Positions 25,316 to 36,935 of a stretch of 64,000 nucleotides of DNA are shown here, one piece after another (the first letter of the stretch is position 1; the number at the start of each line of letters is the position of its first letter). Source of the stretch: Chimonanthus salicifolius (taxonomy: Eukaryota > Streptophyta > Magnoliopsida > Laurales > Calycanthaceae); assembly GCA_013350335.1 (NCBI GenBank), contig CM023539.1:18874223-18938222 (forward strand). Reading direction: 5' to 3'. Both the position numbers and the translations under genes were made by a program. The notes beneath the pieces were generated by a model that was given only the letters and a program-made list of their open reading frames with translations, ran no database searches and was not told where the DNA came from.

Positions 25316-26731
25316 TGTAACACCCCGATTTCTCAACAAGATGAATATTTACGAAAATGCCCCTAGATTGGTAAATTTATTAATTATGATGTTAAATGAG
25401 AAAATAGCGGGGCCCATTGTTCAAATTAAGATCCTATGAACATATTATAAGGGTCAAATTATAATGGATGGGTAATGTACATCAAATTAGGTCAAAATGG
25501 TTAATTGGGTCAAAGAATTCTCAATGGTTGGAATAATTACGAAAATGCCCCTGGATTGGTGAATTCAATAAATGTGATTGTAAATAAGGAAATAGTGGGA
25601 CCCATTGCTCAAATTAAGATCATATGAGCACATTATGAATGTCAAGTTTGATTGGATGGGTAATTTCTCAATGAAGTGGATAAATTACGAAAATGCCCCT
25701 GATGTGTTAAATTAATTATTTTGTGATGTTAAGTAAGGAAATGGTGGGGTCCATTACTCAAATTAAGATGATATGAGCACATTATAAATGTCAGGTTTGA
25801 TTGGATGGGTAATGAACATCAATTGGGTCGAAAATGGCTAAATGGGTCAAAGGGCCCAATTGGACCCAATAAGTCAAAATGGATGATTTGACCATTGTGC
25901 AAACTCAAATTAAATGGGGTTAAGCTGATTTGATTGGAAATCAAGTGGAGAAAAAATGGGTAGGCTTGATCCATATGTGAAAATCATTTACAAATGACCA
26001 AAATACCATAATTGGGTCATGGAGTCCAAAACGGGTCAAGGAGCTAAAAGTGGACCCAACGGGTCGAGTTGACTATAGTTTACCATGTGGACCCTCAAGG
26101 GAGCTAAAATATGAGTTAAATCAGTTGAGTGGGACTCAGGTGAGTTGGAATTAAATCAAGTAGTGAGTCAACTCAAGTGCATTAAATGAAATGCATTAAG
26201 TATGGTGAGTTGGACATGTGAGTTGGGTGAGTCAAAATGGAAGTCAAATGGGCTGTAAATTCAGTGAGTTAAGTGGAATATGAGGAGGTGTGGTAATCTC
26301 AAACAAACACAAAACAAGTCCCACACGTTGGGGACTTGTTATGGTGAGTTTCATGCAAAACATTAAATGGGAATATGGGGGGCTTCTATTCCATTTGGAA
26401 ACCCCAATCCTTCAACGTTGGAATGCCAATGGGTGCATTTGTTGGCAGCAAGTGTCCCATTGGTTTAGGCAAGAATTGATGAGGAAGTGGAGGGGTTTTG
26501 AGGGCTGAATTATTAAAGGAAACAAACACCATCTTGGCCGTTTTTCACCATTGAAAAGCCAAGATTCTCCATCTCTCTCTCCCTCTCTCCAATTCATTTG
26601 CTTAAGTGGAACAGCAGAGGTTTTTGTCATCAATTATTCAAGCTTAAACCAGCAAAGAATTAAGAAAGAAGGAAGGAAATAAGAAGGAAAGGAAGCAACG
26701 ATCAAAAGGCAAGACAGGAGCTTGGAATTTG

Positions 26732-28938
26732 GTAAGTGTTTCATAGACTTTTGGATTAATAAAGTGGGGTATGTATTGGGCCATGGTCATGGCCGAATAC
26801 ACCAGTGTTTAACCTTGATTATGGAGGATTTAAAATGGTAAAAAAAATAACCATTGGGTTCGGCCACCATGGAGGGCTGAACCCCATGCAAGAGATTGCT
26901 TGGTTTTCATGTTTTGAAACATGGAAACCATGGATTTTGTGGACTGTTTTTACATATTTTATTAGATTCAAAATACATGTTTTAATGAGGGTTAAAACAT
27001 GGGTTTGGATATCAGAAAAGGCTGAAGTTTATGTGGTCTAAATCAGTGATTAAAAGATGGAAATGGACCATTGGGTTCGGCCACTTTGCATGGCCGAACC
27101 CCATGGAAACAAGCGATTGTTTTTTATAGTTTTTGGAAATTAAAACCATATAGTTTGGGACTGATATTAGATGTTATTATTTGGATTTAAAATGCATGTT
27201 TTGAGGAGGTTAAAACATGGATTTGGATGTTGGTTTCAGACCCAAGATAAAGGGTTAAAAGTTCAAAACCAAAGGTCATGGTGTTCGGCCAATGAGCATG
27301 GCCGAACCCTATGAAATTGAGCTAATTTTGGATGTTAGTTTGAAAGATAAAAACCTGTTAATAATATACTGTTATTACATGATTATCTGAGGTTTAAAAA
27401 CAGTAAGAATAACCATTGGGTTCGGCCACCATGGAGGGCCGAACCCCATGTAAAAGAGTGTTGGTTTTCATGTTGGGAAACAAGGAAACCATAGACTGTT
27501 ATGAACTGTTTTGGATGGTTTCTTTGAAAGTTAAAACCTGATATTAATATACTGTTTATACATGATTATTGGAAGTTTAAAAACAGTAAGAATAACCATT
27601 GGGTTCGGCCACCATGGACGGCCGAACCCCATGTAAAAGAGGGTTGGTTTTCATGTTGGAAAACATGGAAAACATAGACCTTTGTGGACTGTTTTTGGGA
27701 GATTTTTATGAGATAAGGTTACTGATTTTGGGTTGGCCATAGGATGGCTAAACTATGAGTTTAACATGGCTAAGGGGTAGAGCCAATTAGTATGTAAATA
27801 AAAGACATTGTTGAGCAAAAGAACCATAAGGGTTCGGCCATGAGTATGGCTGAACCCCATGGACTGTTTTCATGGGTCATTTTATGGATGCATGTGTGAT
27901 TTTAAATAGAATTATGGTTGCTGTTTTTATGGCTAAGATGTATGATAAATGATGAGAGATCATTAGGAGAATTGGACTTTATGCTAATTCATAGTGAATG
28001 GGTTAAATAGCCTAAGCTTATGAGTAGTAGTTGGTAATGGTTCTATGTTGATTTAAAAGGTTTAAAATACCCTAATGGAGAACCATGTAGTAATGGATAA
28101 GGGAACCATTGGGTTCAGCCAAAGGTATGGCCGAACCCCATGGAGTAAGTTTGGTGGATTAAAGATTGGACAGACCAATGGCAAATCTGTGAATACAAGC
28201 CAAATGAAGAGATTGATCAAAAGGACTTATAAGATGTTTTAGGTCTCATATGTTAATGGACATGTAAATAAGATTATGATTTACTTATTGTTGCATAATA
28301 AGGTACCGAAAGTTGAACGACGAGCGAGTCGTGACCGGTTAAAGCCTAAGAAAGAACGGACGCTGAAGTGATTCTTCAGTAGGTTTCCTACCTACTTGTA
28401 ACCACGGTTTTTACCCAGTTTTTCTTATGATACTCTTGTTTTAATATATGTGTTTTAAATGATATATTATGCATTAACAAATGGCATACAGACAATGGCA
28501 TCTCATGCATAGTCATGGGATAATGAATGAAGTTCTACAGTGATGGCTACGAATGTACATGATGGGGGTTGCTCATTGCATGTATATATTTTATAGAAGA
28601 GACGAAAGTGTGTTGTAATTTACCTTGTCGATGCAAGGCACGTCAAGTGATGGCTACGAATGTACATGATGGGGGTTGCTCATTGCATGTACATATTTTA
28701 TAGAAGAGATAAAAGTGTGTTGTAATTTACCTTGTCGGTGCAAGGCACGTCAAGTGATGGCTATGAAAGTACATGATGGGGGATGCTCATTGCATGTGCA
28801 TATTTCATAGCATTGTTTTACCTGTTTTTAATGATCATGTAATATGATATATATGCATGTTTTATATGCTAACATGTGGTAGCCCTGATTCGGGAACCTA
28901 CTGGGCGCGTTGATCTAACGCCCTAATTCTATCATCAG
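26732..28938 (+). other. Predicted LTR leader intron with hairpin array (B 5' LTR)
   Basis: The donor TTTG|GTAAGTGTTTC is at 26732. CTAAC is at 28915-28919 and ATCATCAG ends at 28938; GATTGCAG|GTAC ends at 28950. Eight hairpins lie inside. Upstream, a CT-rich tract (26573-26590) marks the probable leader. Prediction only. Confidence 0.5.
28541..28800 (+). repeat. 107-bp direct repeat in B LTR
   Basis: GTGATGGCTACGAATGTACA recurs at 28541 and 28648, with a diverged third copy at 28755, a period of 107 bp. The 3' LTR carries the same at 34919, 35026 and 35133. It sits where other LTR families have CACACTCCGTCGG repeats. Confidence 0.9.
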
Positions 28939-29396
28939 AGGAGATTGCAGGTACAAACAAAGGGAAAGGAAAGGTCGTTGACCGGGAGGGGAGTCAAGCC
29001 TAAGCGCTTGAATGATGGATTGGATTACTTTATATTACTATCATTTGAATACTTTTGTTGGACATGTAATAATGCATTACTTGCTATGATTTGATTAGGT
29101 TAATAACCTTTGGATCGTTGATTTATCTTAATTAATGGTTGAGACTGTTACTTGCTATCTAGTCTTTCTATTCCGCAATTAATCTAGGTTATTCCGCATG
29201 TTGATGTTAGTTCCATGTGTGATACATAATCATGGTCTATTCCATGTACACATGGGTGGCCAGTTAAGGTTCAGACTTGGGTAGTCTGAACTTAACTCGC
29301 GTCGTGACGCCGCCCGCTCTCTTCCGATGTTTTATTATAACTTTAAAAAAAAAAATTTAGACTCTGATATTCTCGGAAAGGGCGGGGCGTTACAGT

Positions 29397-29408
29397 TGGT
29401 ATCAGAGC
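29397..29408 (+). other. Primer-binding site of element B (tRNA-iMet)
   Basis: TGGTATCAGAGC, the canonical plant initiator-tRNA primer site, lies two bases after the 5' LTR end. Confidence 0.93.
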
Positions 29409-29798
29409 GAAACGGGAAGTTGAATCATCGAAGTAAGATTAAGACTGTTTCATGTCTCACTGACGGATAAGAATCCCAACTGACCGACTCTTCGGAGTCC
29501 GCTGACTAGGGGCCGGATTAATTTACTTCGAGTGACTCGGACTGAACAATCAATCTGAGAACGACAATGAAAGATAGCAAAGTAAAGTACAGTCATCATA
29601 ACTGGATATATCAAACATAGCAAAGTAGGATGTACTCCCCTGAAACTCCCACACTGAAAAACAAACAACAGGAATGTAGAGATTTCCCCAGAACAAAAGA
29701 AAACAAAGAGTGCTGATTTGGCAATTTCCTCAAATTATGAATAACAGAAAACTTTACTTGGAAACTAAGTCAATTGATGTTTCCATGACTTAGGAGAA

Positions 29799-30485
29799 AT
29801 GTCTCCAAAGGAAGAAGAACATAACGGAAAGGGTTGGAATGGTTCAAACATTCCTGAAGTACCTCCGGAATTACGGAACCTAGTACAGGCGGTGGTCATT
29901 TCCGTTCTACAACAACTCGTGAGCGGAAATGGAGACACAAACCCGAATAAAACACAGGATCAAAAAGGTCGGGGTGGGAGAAATACTTTTTGCTCTCGCA
30001 AAAGACTCAGACCCTACTTATGGAGATCTTCAGCCTTTACTGGTTTCACTGGAAGTTCCTGTTTCCAGTGTGGTCGACCAGGCCTTTTCAAAAGAGAGCG
30101 TCCACAGAATGTTAGATCTCCTACTACCTGCTTCCAATGTGATCAGCCGGATCATTTCAAAAGAGTGTGTCCGCAGAATAGTGAATCTCCCTATTCCTGT
30201 TTCCAACATGGTTGGCAGGGCCATTATAAAAGAGTGTGTCCACAGAAGGGTAGATCTCCTAGCACCTGTTTCCATTGTGGTCGGCAGGGCCATTTCAAAA
30301 GAGTTTGTCCACTGAATGATGGATCTCCTCACTTCAGGAGTTCTCCCCTTAGTCTGGCTCATCAAGCTCAGTCACAAGAATCTGATCGACTAAATACTCT
30401 GACTTCTCCTCCAGAGACAGTGGAACATGCGGTAATTCAAGGTATGGCAGTAAAATGTAGTTTGTATATTTATGCGCTATTTTGA
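29799..30485 (+). CDS. gag-derived protein of element B with four zinc-knuckle units
   Basis: A 228-residue ORF begins at ATG 29799. Residues 1-50 match the gag N-terminus of its relatives (VPPELRNLVQAVV). The capsid core (the RPPYF to [10 protein letters not shown] region of relatives) is missing. Residues about 85-175 hold four tandem units of about 22 residues around a zinc knuckle. Unit 1 (CFQCGRPGLFKRERP) has lost the His and last Cys, unit 2 is intact, unit 3 has Cys to His (CFQHG), and unit 4 is intact (CFHCGRQGHFKRVC). Relatives have a single knuckle. The end (VIQGMAV) is the start of the protease region, cut by a stop before DSGA. The protein could bind nucleic acid but not form a capsid alone. 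Confidence 0.75.
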   Translation: MSPKEEEHNGKGWNGSNIPEVPPELRNLVQAVVISVLQQLVSGNGDTNPNKTQDQKGRGGRNTFCSRKRLRPYLWRSSAFTGFTGSSCFQCGRPGLFKRERPQNVRSPTTCFQCDQPDHFKRVCPQNSESPYSCFQHGWQGHYKRVCPQKGRSPSTCFHCGRQGHFKRVCPLNDGSPHFRSSPLSLAHQAQSQESDRLNTLTSPPETVEHAVIQGMAVKCSLYIYALF

Positions 30486-30639
30486 TATACTGCCTTCGCA
30501 TCTATTACTAGCATCGTAGTACAACAAATGCCACTACACTTATTATAGTATTTCTTATTGATAAACGATGACGACTATTGGAGGATATGTAGATTCAACA
30601 ATTGATATAGTGGCCTCATGGTAAATGTGATGGATCTAT

Positions 30640-31040
30640 GGATGGATGGTATCCATGAATGGATTATACCCATAGGTGGGTTATATTCATGGATGATTAT
30701 TAACTATGGATAGATAGTACTCACGGGTAGATGAGTTGCTCAATGATTGTTTTCCATGAATGGATTATACCCTAGGGGGGTTATATTCATGGATGGTTAT
30801 TACTCATGATAGATAATACTCATGGTCAGAGTGATACCAAGGATGGATGGTTTCCATGAATGGATTATACCCAGAAGGTGGGTTATATTCATGGACGGAT
30901 ATTAATAATGGATAGCTTATATTCATGAACAGAGTGATACCAAGGGTGGATTGTTTCCATGAATGGATTATACCCATAGGTGGGTTATATTCATGGATGA
31001 TTATAAAGCAGGGATAGATGATATTTACTGAAAGCGAAAC
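30640..31040 (+). repeat. 100-bp tandem array inside element B
   Basis: CCATGAATGGATTATACCC recurs at 30653, 30753, 30853 and 30957. Each copy is followed by GGTGGGTTATATTCATGGA or close variants. This gives four diverged copies with a period of 100-104 bp. There is no open frame through the array. It replaces the position of pol. Confidence 0.88.
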
Positions 31041-31510
31041 ACCAGGGATGGATGTATTTAACCATGGGTGATTATTCCCATGGTGGTTTGGATTGATGCC
31101 GGGAATTGGTATCGTGGAAGTTGGAACAAAAGTTGTTAGTCACATGGAGACTTATGTGCAAAGAAAGATGTGTTTAAATTTGGAGATATACTCAATGGAA
31201 AAGATAAGTGTCTGGTGAAACTTGAATGGGAAACTATGGACGACTGCCGAGTTAGACTGATCACCTGGCTCTGTAGTTAGCCAATGGAATTCCAGGAGAA
31301 TGTAACTAGAAACCTAGTTAAAATGGAATCAACAAAAGCTTTGAGCATAGGCTCATGTTAACAAACTACCTCACACGGAGAGTAAATGAAAGAACATATT
31401 GAGCAGGTACGTATGGAAAATACTATGAGAACAGGTAAAGTGAAACAGAGTAGATTGATCTATGTGAGATCACAAATGGCTCACGAGAAAAAGATATAAC
31501 ATGAGATAGA
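31041..31510 (+). other. Non-coding internal segment of element B
   Basis: There is no convincing ORF. A stretch around 31245-31420 (GCCAATGGAATTCCAGGAGA; CTCACACGGAGAG) is shared, on the opposite strand, with 59080-59230 in a second remnant. It is therefore a recurring part of a non-autonomous subfamily and not private host DNA. Confidence 0.6.
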
Positions 31511-31697
31511 ACAAAAGGTGTTACGGAACCAAGCGATTCAATTTGTCAAAGTGGTGTGGATCGACATAGTAATGAAGAAGTCACTTGGGAAATTGAAATC
31601 GGAAATAAGAATAGCACACTCTGAGATATTTATGGAATCGTTTAGAACCCTACTTCGCTCGATTTTCAGGACGAAAATTTTAAAAAGAGGGTTATAT
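31511..31697 (+). pseudogene. Remnant of the 3' end of pol and polypurine tract of element B
   Basis: It encodes VLRNQAIQFVKVVW and a diverged tail equivalent to the last residues of integrase in element A (18210-18336). The shared untranslated sequence TTTCAGGACGAAAATTTT and the polypurine tract AAAAAGAGGG follow, six bases before the 3' LTR. Retention of only this part of pol suggests that the sequence next to the polypurine tract is needed in cis. Confidence 0.8.
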
Positions 31698-34600
31698 TGT
31701 AACACCCCGATTTCTCAACAAAATGAATATTTACGAAAATGCCCCTAGATTGGTAAATTTATTAATTATGATGTTAAATGAGAAAATAGTTGGGCCCATT
31801 GTTCAAATTAAGATCCTATGAACATATTATAAGGGTCAAATTATAATGGATGGGTAATGTACATCAAATTAGGTCAAAATGGTTAATTGGGTCAAAGAAT
31901 TCTCAATGGTTGGAATAATTACGAAAATGCCCCTGGATTGGTGAATTCAATAAATGTGATTGTAAATAAGGAAATAGTGGGGCCCATTGCTCAAATTAAG
32001 ATCATATGAGCACATTATGAATGTCAAGTTTGATTGGATGGGTAATTTCTCAATGAAGTGGATAAATTACGAAAATGCCCCTGATGTGTTAAATTAATTA
32101 TTTTGTGATGTTAAGTAAGGAAATGGTGGGGTCCATTACTCAAATTAAGATGATACGAGCACATTATAAATGTCAGGTTTGATTGGATGGGTAATGAACA
32201 TCAATTGGGTCGAAAATGGCTAAATGGGTCAAAGGGCCCAATTGGACCCAATAAGTCAAAATGGATGATTTGACCATTGTGCAAGCTCAAATTAAATGGG
32301 GTTAAGCTGATTTGATTGGAAATCAAGTGGAGAAAAAATGGGTAGGCTTGATCCATATGTGAAAATCATTTACAAATGACCAAAATACCATAATTGGGTC
32401 ATGGAGTCCAAAACGGGTCAAGGAGCTAAAAGTGGACCCAACGGGTCGAGTTGACTATAGTTTACTGTGTGGACCCTCAAGGGAGCTAAAATATGAGTTA
32501 AATCAGTTGAGTGGGACTGAGGTGAGTTGGAATTAAATCAAGTAGTGAGTCAACTCAAGTGCATTAAATGAAATACATTAAGTATGGTGAGTTGGACATG
32601 TGAGTTGGGTGAGTCAAAATGGAAGTCAAATGGGCTGTAAATTCAGTGAGTTAAGTGGAATATGAGGAGGTGTGGTAATCTCAAACAAACCCAAAACAAG
32701 TCCCACACGTTGGGGACTTGTTATGGTGAGTTTCATGCAAAACATTAAATGGGAATATGGGGGGTTTCTATTCCATTTGGAAACCCCAAGCCTTCAACGT
32801 TGGAATGCCAATGGGTGCATTTGTTGGCAGCAAGTGTCTCATTGGTTTAGGCAAGAATTGATGAGGAAGTGGAGGGGTTTTGAGGGCTGAATTATTAAAG
32901 GAAACAAACACCATCTTGGCCGTTTTTCACCATTGAAAAGCCAAGATTCTTCATCTCTCTCTCCCTCTCTCCAATTCATTTGCTTAAGTGGAACAGCAGA
33001 GGTTTTTGTCATCAATTATTCAAGCTCAAACCAGCAAGGAATTAAGAAAGAAGGAAGGAAATAAGAAGGAAAGGAAGCAAGTATCAAAAGGCAAGACAAG
33101 AGCTTGGAATTTGGTAAGTGTTTCATGGACTTTTGGATTAATAAAGTGGGGTATGTATTGGGCCATGGTCATGGCCGAATACACCAGTGTTTAACCTTGA
33201 TTATGGAGGATTTAAAATGGTAAAAAAAATAACCATTGGGTTCGGCCACCATGGAGGGCCGAACCCCATGCAAGAGATTGCTTGGTTTTCATGTTTTGAA
33301 ACATGGAAACCATGGATTTTGCGGACTGTTTTTACATATTTTATTAGATTCAAAATACATGTTTTAATGAGGGTTAAAACATGGGTTTGGATATCAGAAA
33401 AGGCTGAAGTTTATGTGGTCTAAATCAGTGATTAAAAGATGGAAATGGACCATTGGGTTCGGCCACTTTGCATGGCCGAACCCCATGGAAACAAGTGATT
33501 GTTTTTTATAGTTTTTGGAAATTAAAACCATATAGTTTGGGACTGATATTAGATGTTATTATTTGGATTTAAAATGCATGTTTCGAGGAGGTTAAAACAT
33601 GGATTTGGATGTTGGTTTCAGACCCAAGATAAAGGGTTAAAAGTTCAAAACCAAAGGTCATGGTGTTCGGCCAATGAGCATGGCCGAACCCTATGAAATT
33701 GAGCTAATTTTGGATGTTAGTTTGAAAGATAAAAACCTGTTAATAATATACTGTTATTACATGATTATCTGAGGTTTAAAAACAGTAAGAATAACCATTG
33801 GGTTCGGCCACCATGTAGGGCCGAACCCCATGTAAAAGAGTGTTGGTTTTCATGTTGGGAAACATGGAAACCATAGACTGTTATGAACTATTTTGGATGG
33901 TTTCTTTGAAAGCTAAAACCTGATATTAATATACTGTTTATACATGATTATTGGAGGTTTAAAAACAGTAAGAATAACCATTGGGTTCGGCCACCATGGA
34001 GGGCCGAACCCCATGTAAAAGAGGGTTGGTTTTCATGTTGGAAAACGTGGAAAACATAGAACTTTGTGGACTGTTTTTGGGAGATTTTTATGTGATAAGG
34101 TTACTGATTTTGGGTTGGCCATAGGATGGCTAAACTATGAGTTTAACATGGCTAAGGGGTAGAGCCAATTAGTATGTAAATAAAAGACATTGTTGAGCAA
34201 AAGAACCATAAGGGTTCGGCCATGAGTATGGCCGAACCCCATGGACTGTTTTCATGGGTCATTTTATGGATGCATGTGTGATTTTAAATAGAATTATGTT
34301 GCTGTTTTTGTTGCTAAGATGTATGATAAATGATGAGAGATCATTAGGAGAATTGGACTTTATGCTAATTCATAATGAATGGGTTAAATAGCCTAAGCTT
34401 ATGAGTAGTAGTTGGTAATGGTTCTATGTTGATTTAAAAGGTTTAAAATACCCTAATGGAGAACCAGTAGTAATGGATAAGGGAACCATTGGGTTCGGCC
34501 AAAGGTATGGCCGAACCCCATGGAGTAAGTTTGATGGATTAAAGATTGACAGACCAATGGCAAATCTGTGAATACAAGCCAAATGAAGAGATTGATCAAA

Positions 34601-35773
34601 AGGACTTATAAGATGTTTTAGGTCTCATATGTGAATGGACATGTAAATAAGATTATGATTTACTTATTGTTGCATAATAAGGTACCGAAAGTTGAACGAC
34701 GAACGAGTCGTGACCGGTTAAAGCCTAAGAAAGAACGGACGCTGAAGTGATTCTTCAGGAGGTTTACTACCTACTTGTAACCACGGTTTTTACCCAGTTT
34801 TTCTTATGATACTCTTGTTTTAATATATGTGTTTTAAATGATATATTATGCATTAACAAATAGCATACAGGCATTGGCATCTCATGCATAGTCGTGGGAT
34901 AATGAATGAAGTTCTACAGTGATGGCTACAAATGTACATGATGGAGGTTGCTCATTGCATGTACATATTTTATAGAAGAGACGAAAGTGTGTTGTAATTT
35001 ACCTTGTCGGTGTAAGGCACGTCAAGTGATGGTTACGAATGTACATGATGGGGATTGCTCATTGCATGTACATATTTTATAGAAGAGATGAAAGTGTGTT
35101 GTAATTTACCTTGTCGGTGCAAGGCACGTCAAGTGATGGCCATGAAAGTACATGATGGGGGATGCTCATTGCATGTGCATATTTCATAGCATTGTTTTAC
35201 CTGCTTTTAATGATCATGTAATATGATATATATGCATGTTTTATATGCTAACATGTGGTAGCCCTGATTCGGGAACCTACTGGGCGCGTTGATCTAACGC
35301 CCTAATTCTATCCTCAGAGGAGATTGCAGGTACAAGCAAAGGGAAAGGAAAGGTCGTTGACCGGAAGGGGAGTCAAGCCTAAGCGCTTGAATGATGGATT
35401 GGATTACTTTATATTACTATCATTTGAATACTTTTGTTGGACATGTAATAATGCATTACTTGCTATGGTTTGATTAGGTTAATAACCTTTGGATCGTTGA
35501 TTTATCTTAATTAATGGTTGAGACTGTTACTTGCTATCTAGTCTTTCTATTCCGCAATTAATCTAGGTTATTCCGCATGTTGATGTTAGTTCCATGTGTG
35601 ATACATAATCATGGTCTATTCCATGTACACATGGGTGGCCAGTTAAGGTTCAGACTTGGGTAGTCTGAACTTAACTCGCGTCGTGACGCCGCCCGCTCTC
35701 TTCCGATGTTTTATTATAACTTAAAAAAAAAAAATTTAGACTCTGATATTCTCGGAAAGGGCGGGGCGTTACA
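31698..35773 (+). repeat. 3' LTR of element B
   Basis: 4076 bp, colinear with the 5' LTR. It has the same eight hairpins (33160-34525), a predicted donor at 33114 and acceptor AG at 35317. It ends GGGCGTTACA directly before the TSD CTATG. Confidence 0.95.
33114..35317 (+). other. Predicted LTR leader intron with hairpin array (B 3' LTR)
   Basis: The donor TTTG|GTAAGTG is at 33114. CTAAC lies near 35294 and TCCTCAG ends at 35317. Same content as the 5' LTR copy. Prediction only. Confidence 0.5.
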
Positions 35774-35778
35774 CTATG

Positions 35779-36215
35779 CTGACAAGAGGATGAGATTTCT
35801 TGAATTTGAAGTGGGACACATGGTGTTCTTAAAAGTCTCGCCACGAAAGGGACACATGCGATTTGGGAAGAAGGGGAAACTATCACCAAGATATGTGGGA
35901 TCGTTTTCAATCATAAGAAAGATGGGGGATGTGGCATATCAATTGGCACTCCCATCATACAATGTGTTCCATATATCTATGTTGAAGAAGAATAATCCCG
36001 ATCCTTCTCATGTGCTGAACATACAAGGCATAGAGGTCCAAAGCGATGTGACATACGTCGAAAAACCTATCCGAGTGGTGGACATAGAACAAAGGGTATT
36101 ACGGTACTGAGCGATCCAGTTTGTTAAAGTGGTATGGGATCGACCTGGCATTGAGGAAGCCACACGGGAACTCAAGTCGGAAATGAGAACAGCTCATCCT
36201 GAGCTATTTATGTAA
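35779..36215 (+). pseudogene. Integrase C-terminus of the outer gypsy element
   Basis: This resumes the integrase cut by element B, with ADKRMRFLEFEVGHMVFLK and the GPY/F-like LSPRYVGSFSIIRKMGD. A few residues are missing before NVFHISML. A premature stop lies at 36108-36110; the normal stop TAA is at 36213-36215. The conserved untranslated sequence and polypurine-like AAAAAGAGAG at 36260-36269 follow, then the LTR at 36276. Confidence 0.88.
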
Positions 36216-36275
36216 ATGTTTGAAACCCTACTTCACTCGATTTTCGGGACAAAAATTTTAAAAAGAGAGTTGTAT

Positions 36276-36935
36276 TGTAACACCCGGATTTTCAAGTTAT
36301 TTAAATATATGAAAATTACCCATTTAAATTGTGAATTATTAGATATGGATCTTACATGGGTAAAATGTTGGGTCATTGCCCAATTAAGACCTAACGGTTT
36401 TGGAAATGGTTTCAATAAAATTTAAATGGGGTTGAATTAAAAAGGATATGCGCATGAGATGTATGTGGGATTTTCATATCCACATTGATATGCTAGAATA
36501 TCTTAAGAAGATATCTAAAATTAAATAAATATTGCATGGCCGAATTTTAGATATCCATATCCAAGGTTATGCGCATGAGATCATTTAAAAAAGGAGTTTT
36601 TCCTTGATTAAGAATGGCATTAAGGGAATTGGTAAGAGGGGAGCATGGCACCTTCTAAAAGAGGCAATAAGAGGAGCACACGGCAATGGCAAATTCAGTA
36701 AGGGGCACACGGCATTAGGCAATTGTTAATGGAGGAAAAGATTGGATTATGGGTTATGTTAGCTATGAATGGCATTGTTGTAAATATAAGTGAAAAAAAA
36801 TGAAAGATCATGGGTTCGGCCATGGTGTATGGCCGAACCCCATGAGGATTGTGTTTATGGACTTAAACAATATTGTAAATCAAACGGGACATGTTTTAAT
36901 TGATTAATATGTTATAAGGTAACGGGACCTCACAA
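36276..36935 (+). repeat. Truncated 3' LTR of the outer element
   Basis: It starts TGTAACACCCGG after the polypurine tract. It runs through one hairpin (near 36815) to GGTAACGGGACCTCACAA, where a reverse LTR interrupts it. The part between U3 and the last hairpin is shortened compared with other LTRs: one hairpin instead of about eight. Its continuation is not found on the far side of the insertion. Its first 100 bp differ clearly from the LTR at 2335. Confidence 0.85.

Larger units (their letters stand above)
25316..29394 (+). repeat. 5' LTR of element B
   Basis: It runs TGTAACACCCCGATTTCTC ... GGGCGTTACA, 4079 bp. The U3 part differs from the other LTR families and carries a diverged internal repeat of TTACGAAAATGCCCCT segments (25350, 25540, 25687). 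From the donor-like GGTAAGTG onward it has the common modules: eight hairpins (26770-28145), a 107-bp direct repeat near 28540-28800, the CTAAC/acceptor block and the U5 stems. Confidence 0.95.
25316..35773 (+). mobile_element. Element B: non-autonomous gag-only LTR retrotransposon (TR-GAG/LARD-like)
   Basis: Two 4.08-kb LTRs flank an internal region of only 2303 bp. A perfect TSD CTATG (25311-25315, 35774-35778) interrupts the integrase of the outer element. It has a canonical primer site, a gag-like ORF, a 100-bp tandem array, a remnant of the 3' end of pol and a polypurine tract. Protease, RT, RNase H and integrase are absent, so it must have been mobilised in trans. The LTRs agree at about 99% in the stretches I compared, making it one of the younger insertions here. 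Confidence 0.94.

Noticed and set aside
30030..30365. Antisense ORF across the zinc-knuckle repeats of element B
   Set aside because: It is a shadow frame of the tandem knuckle units with no domain of its own.
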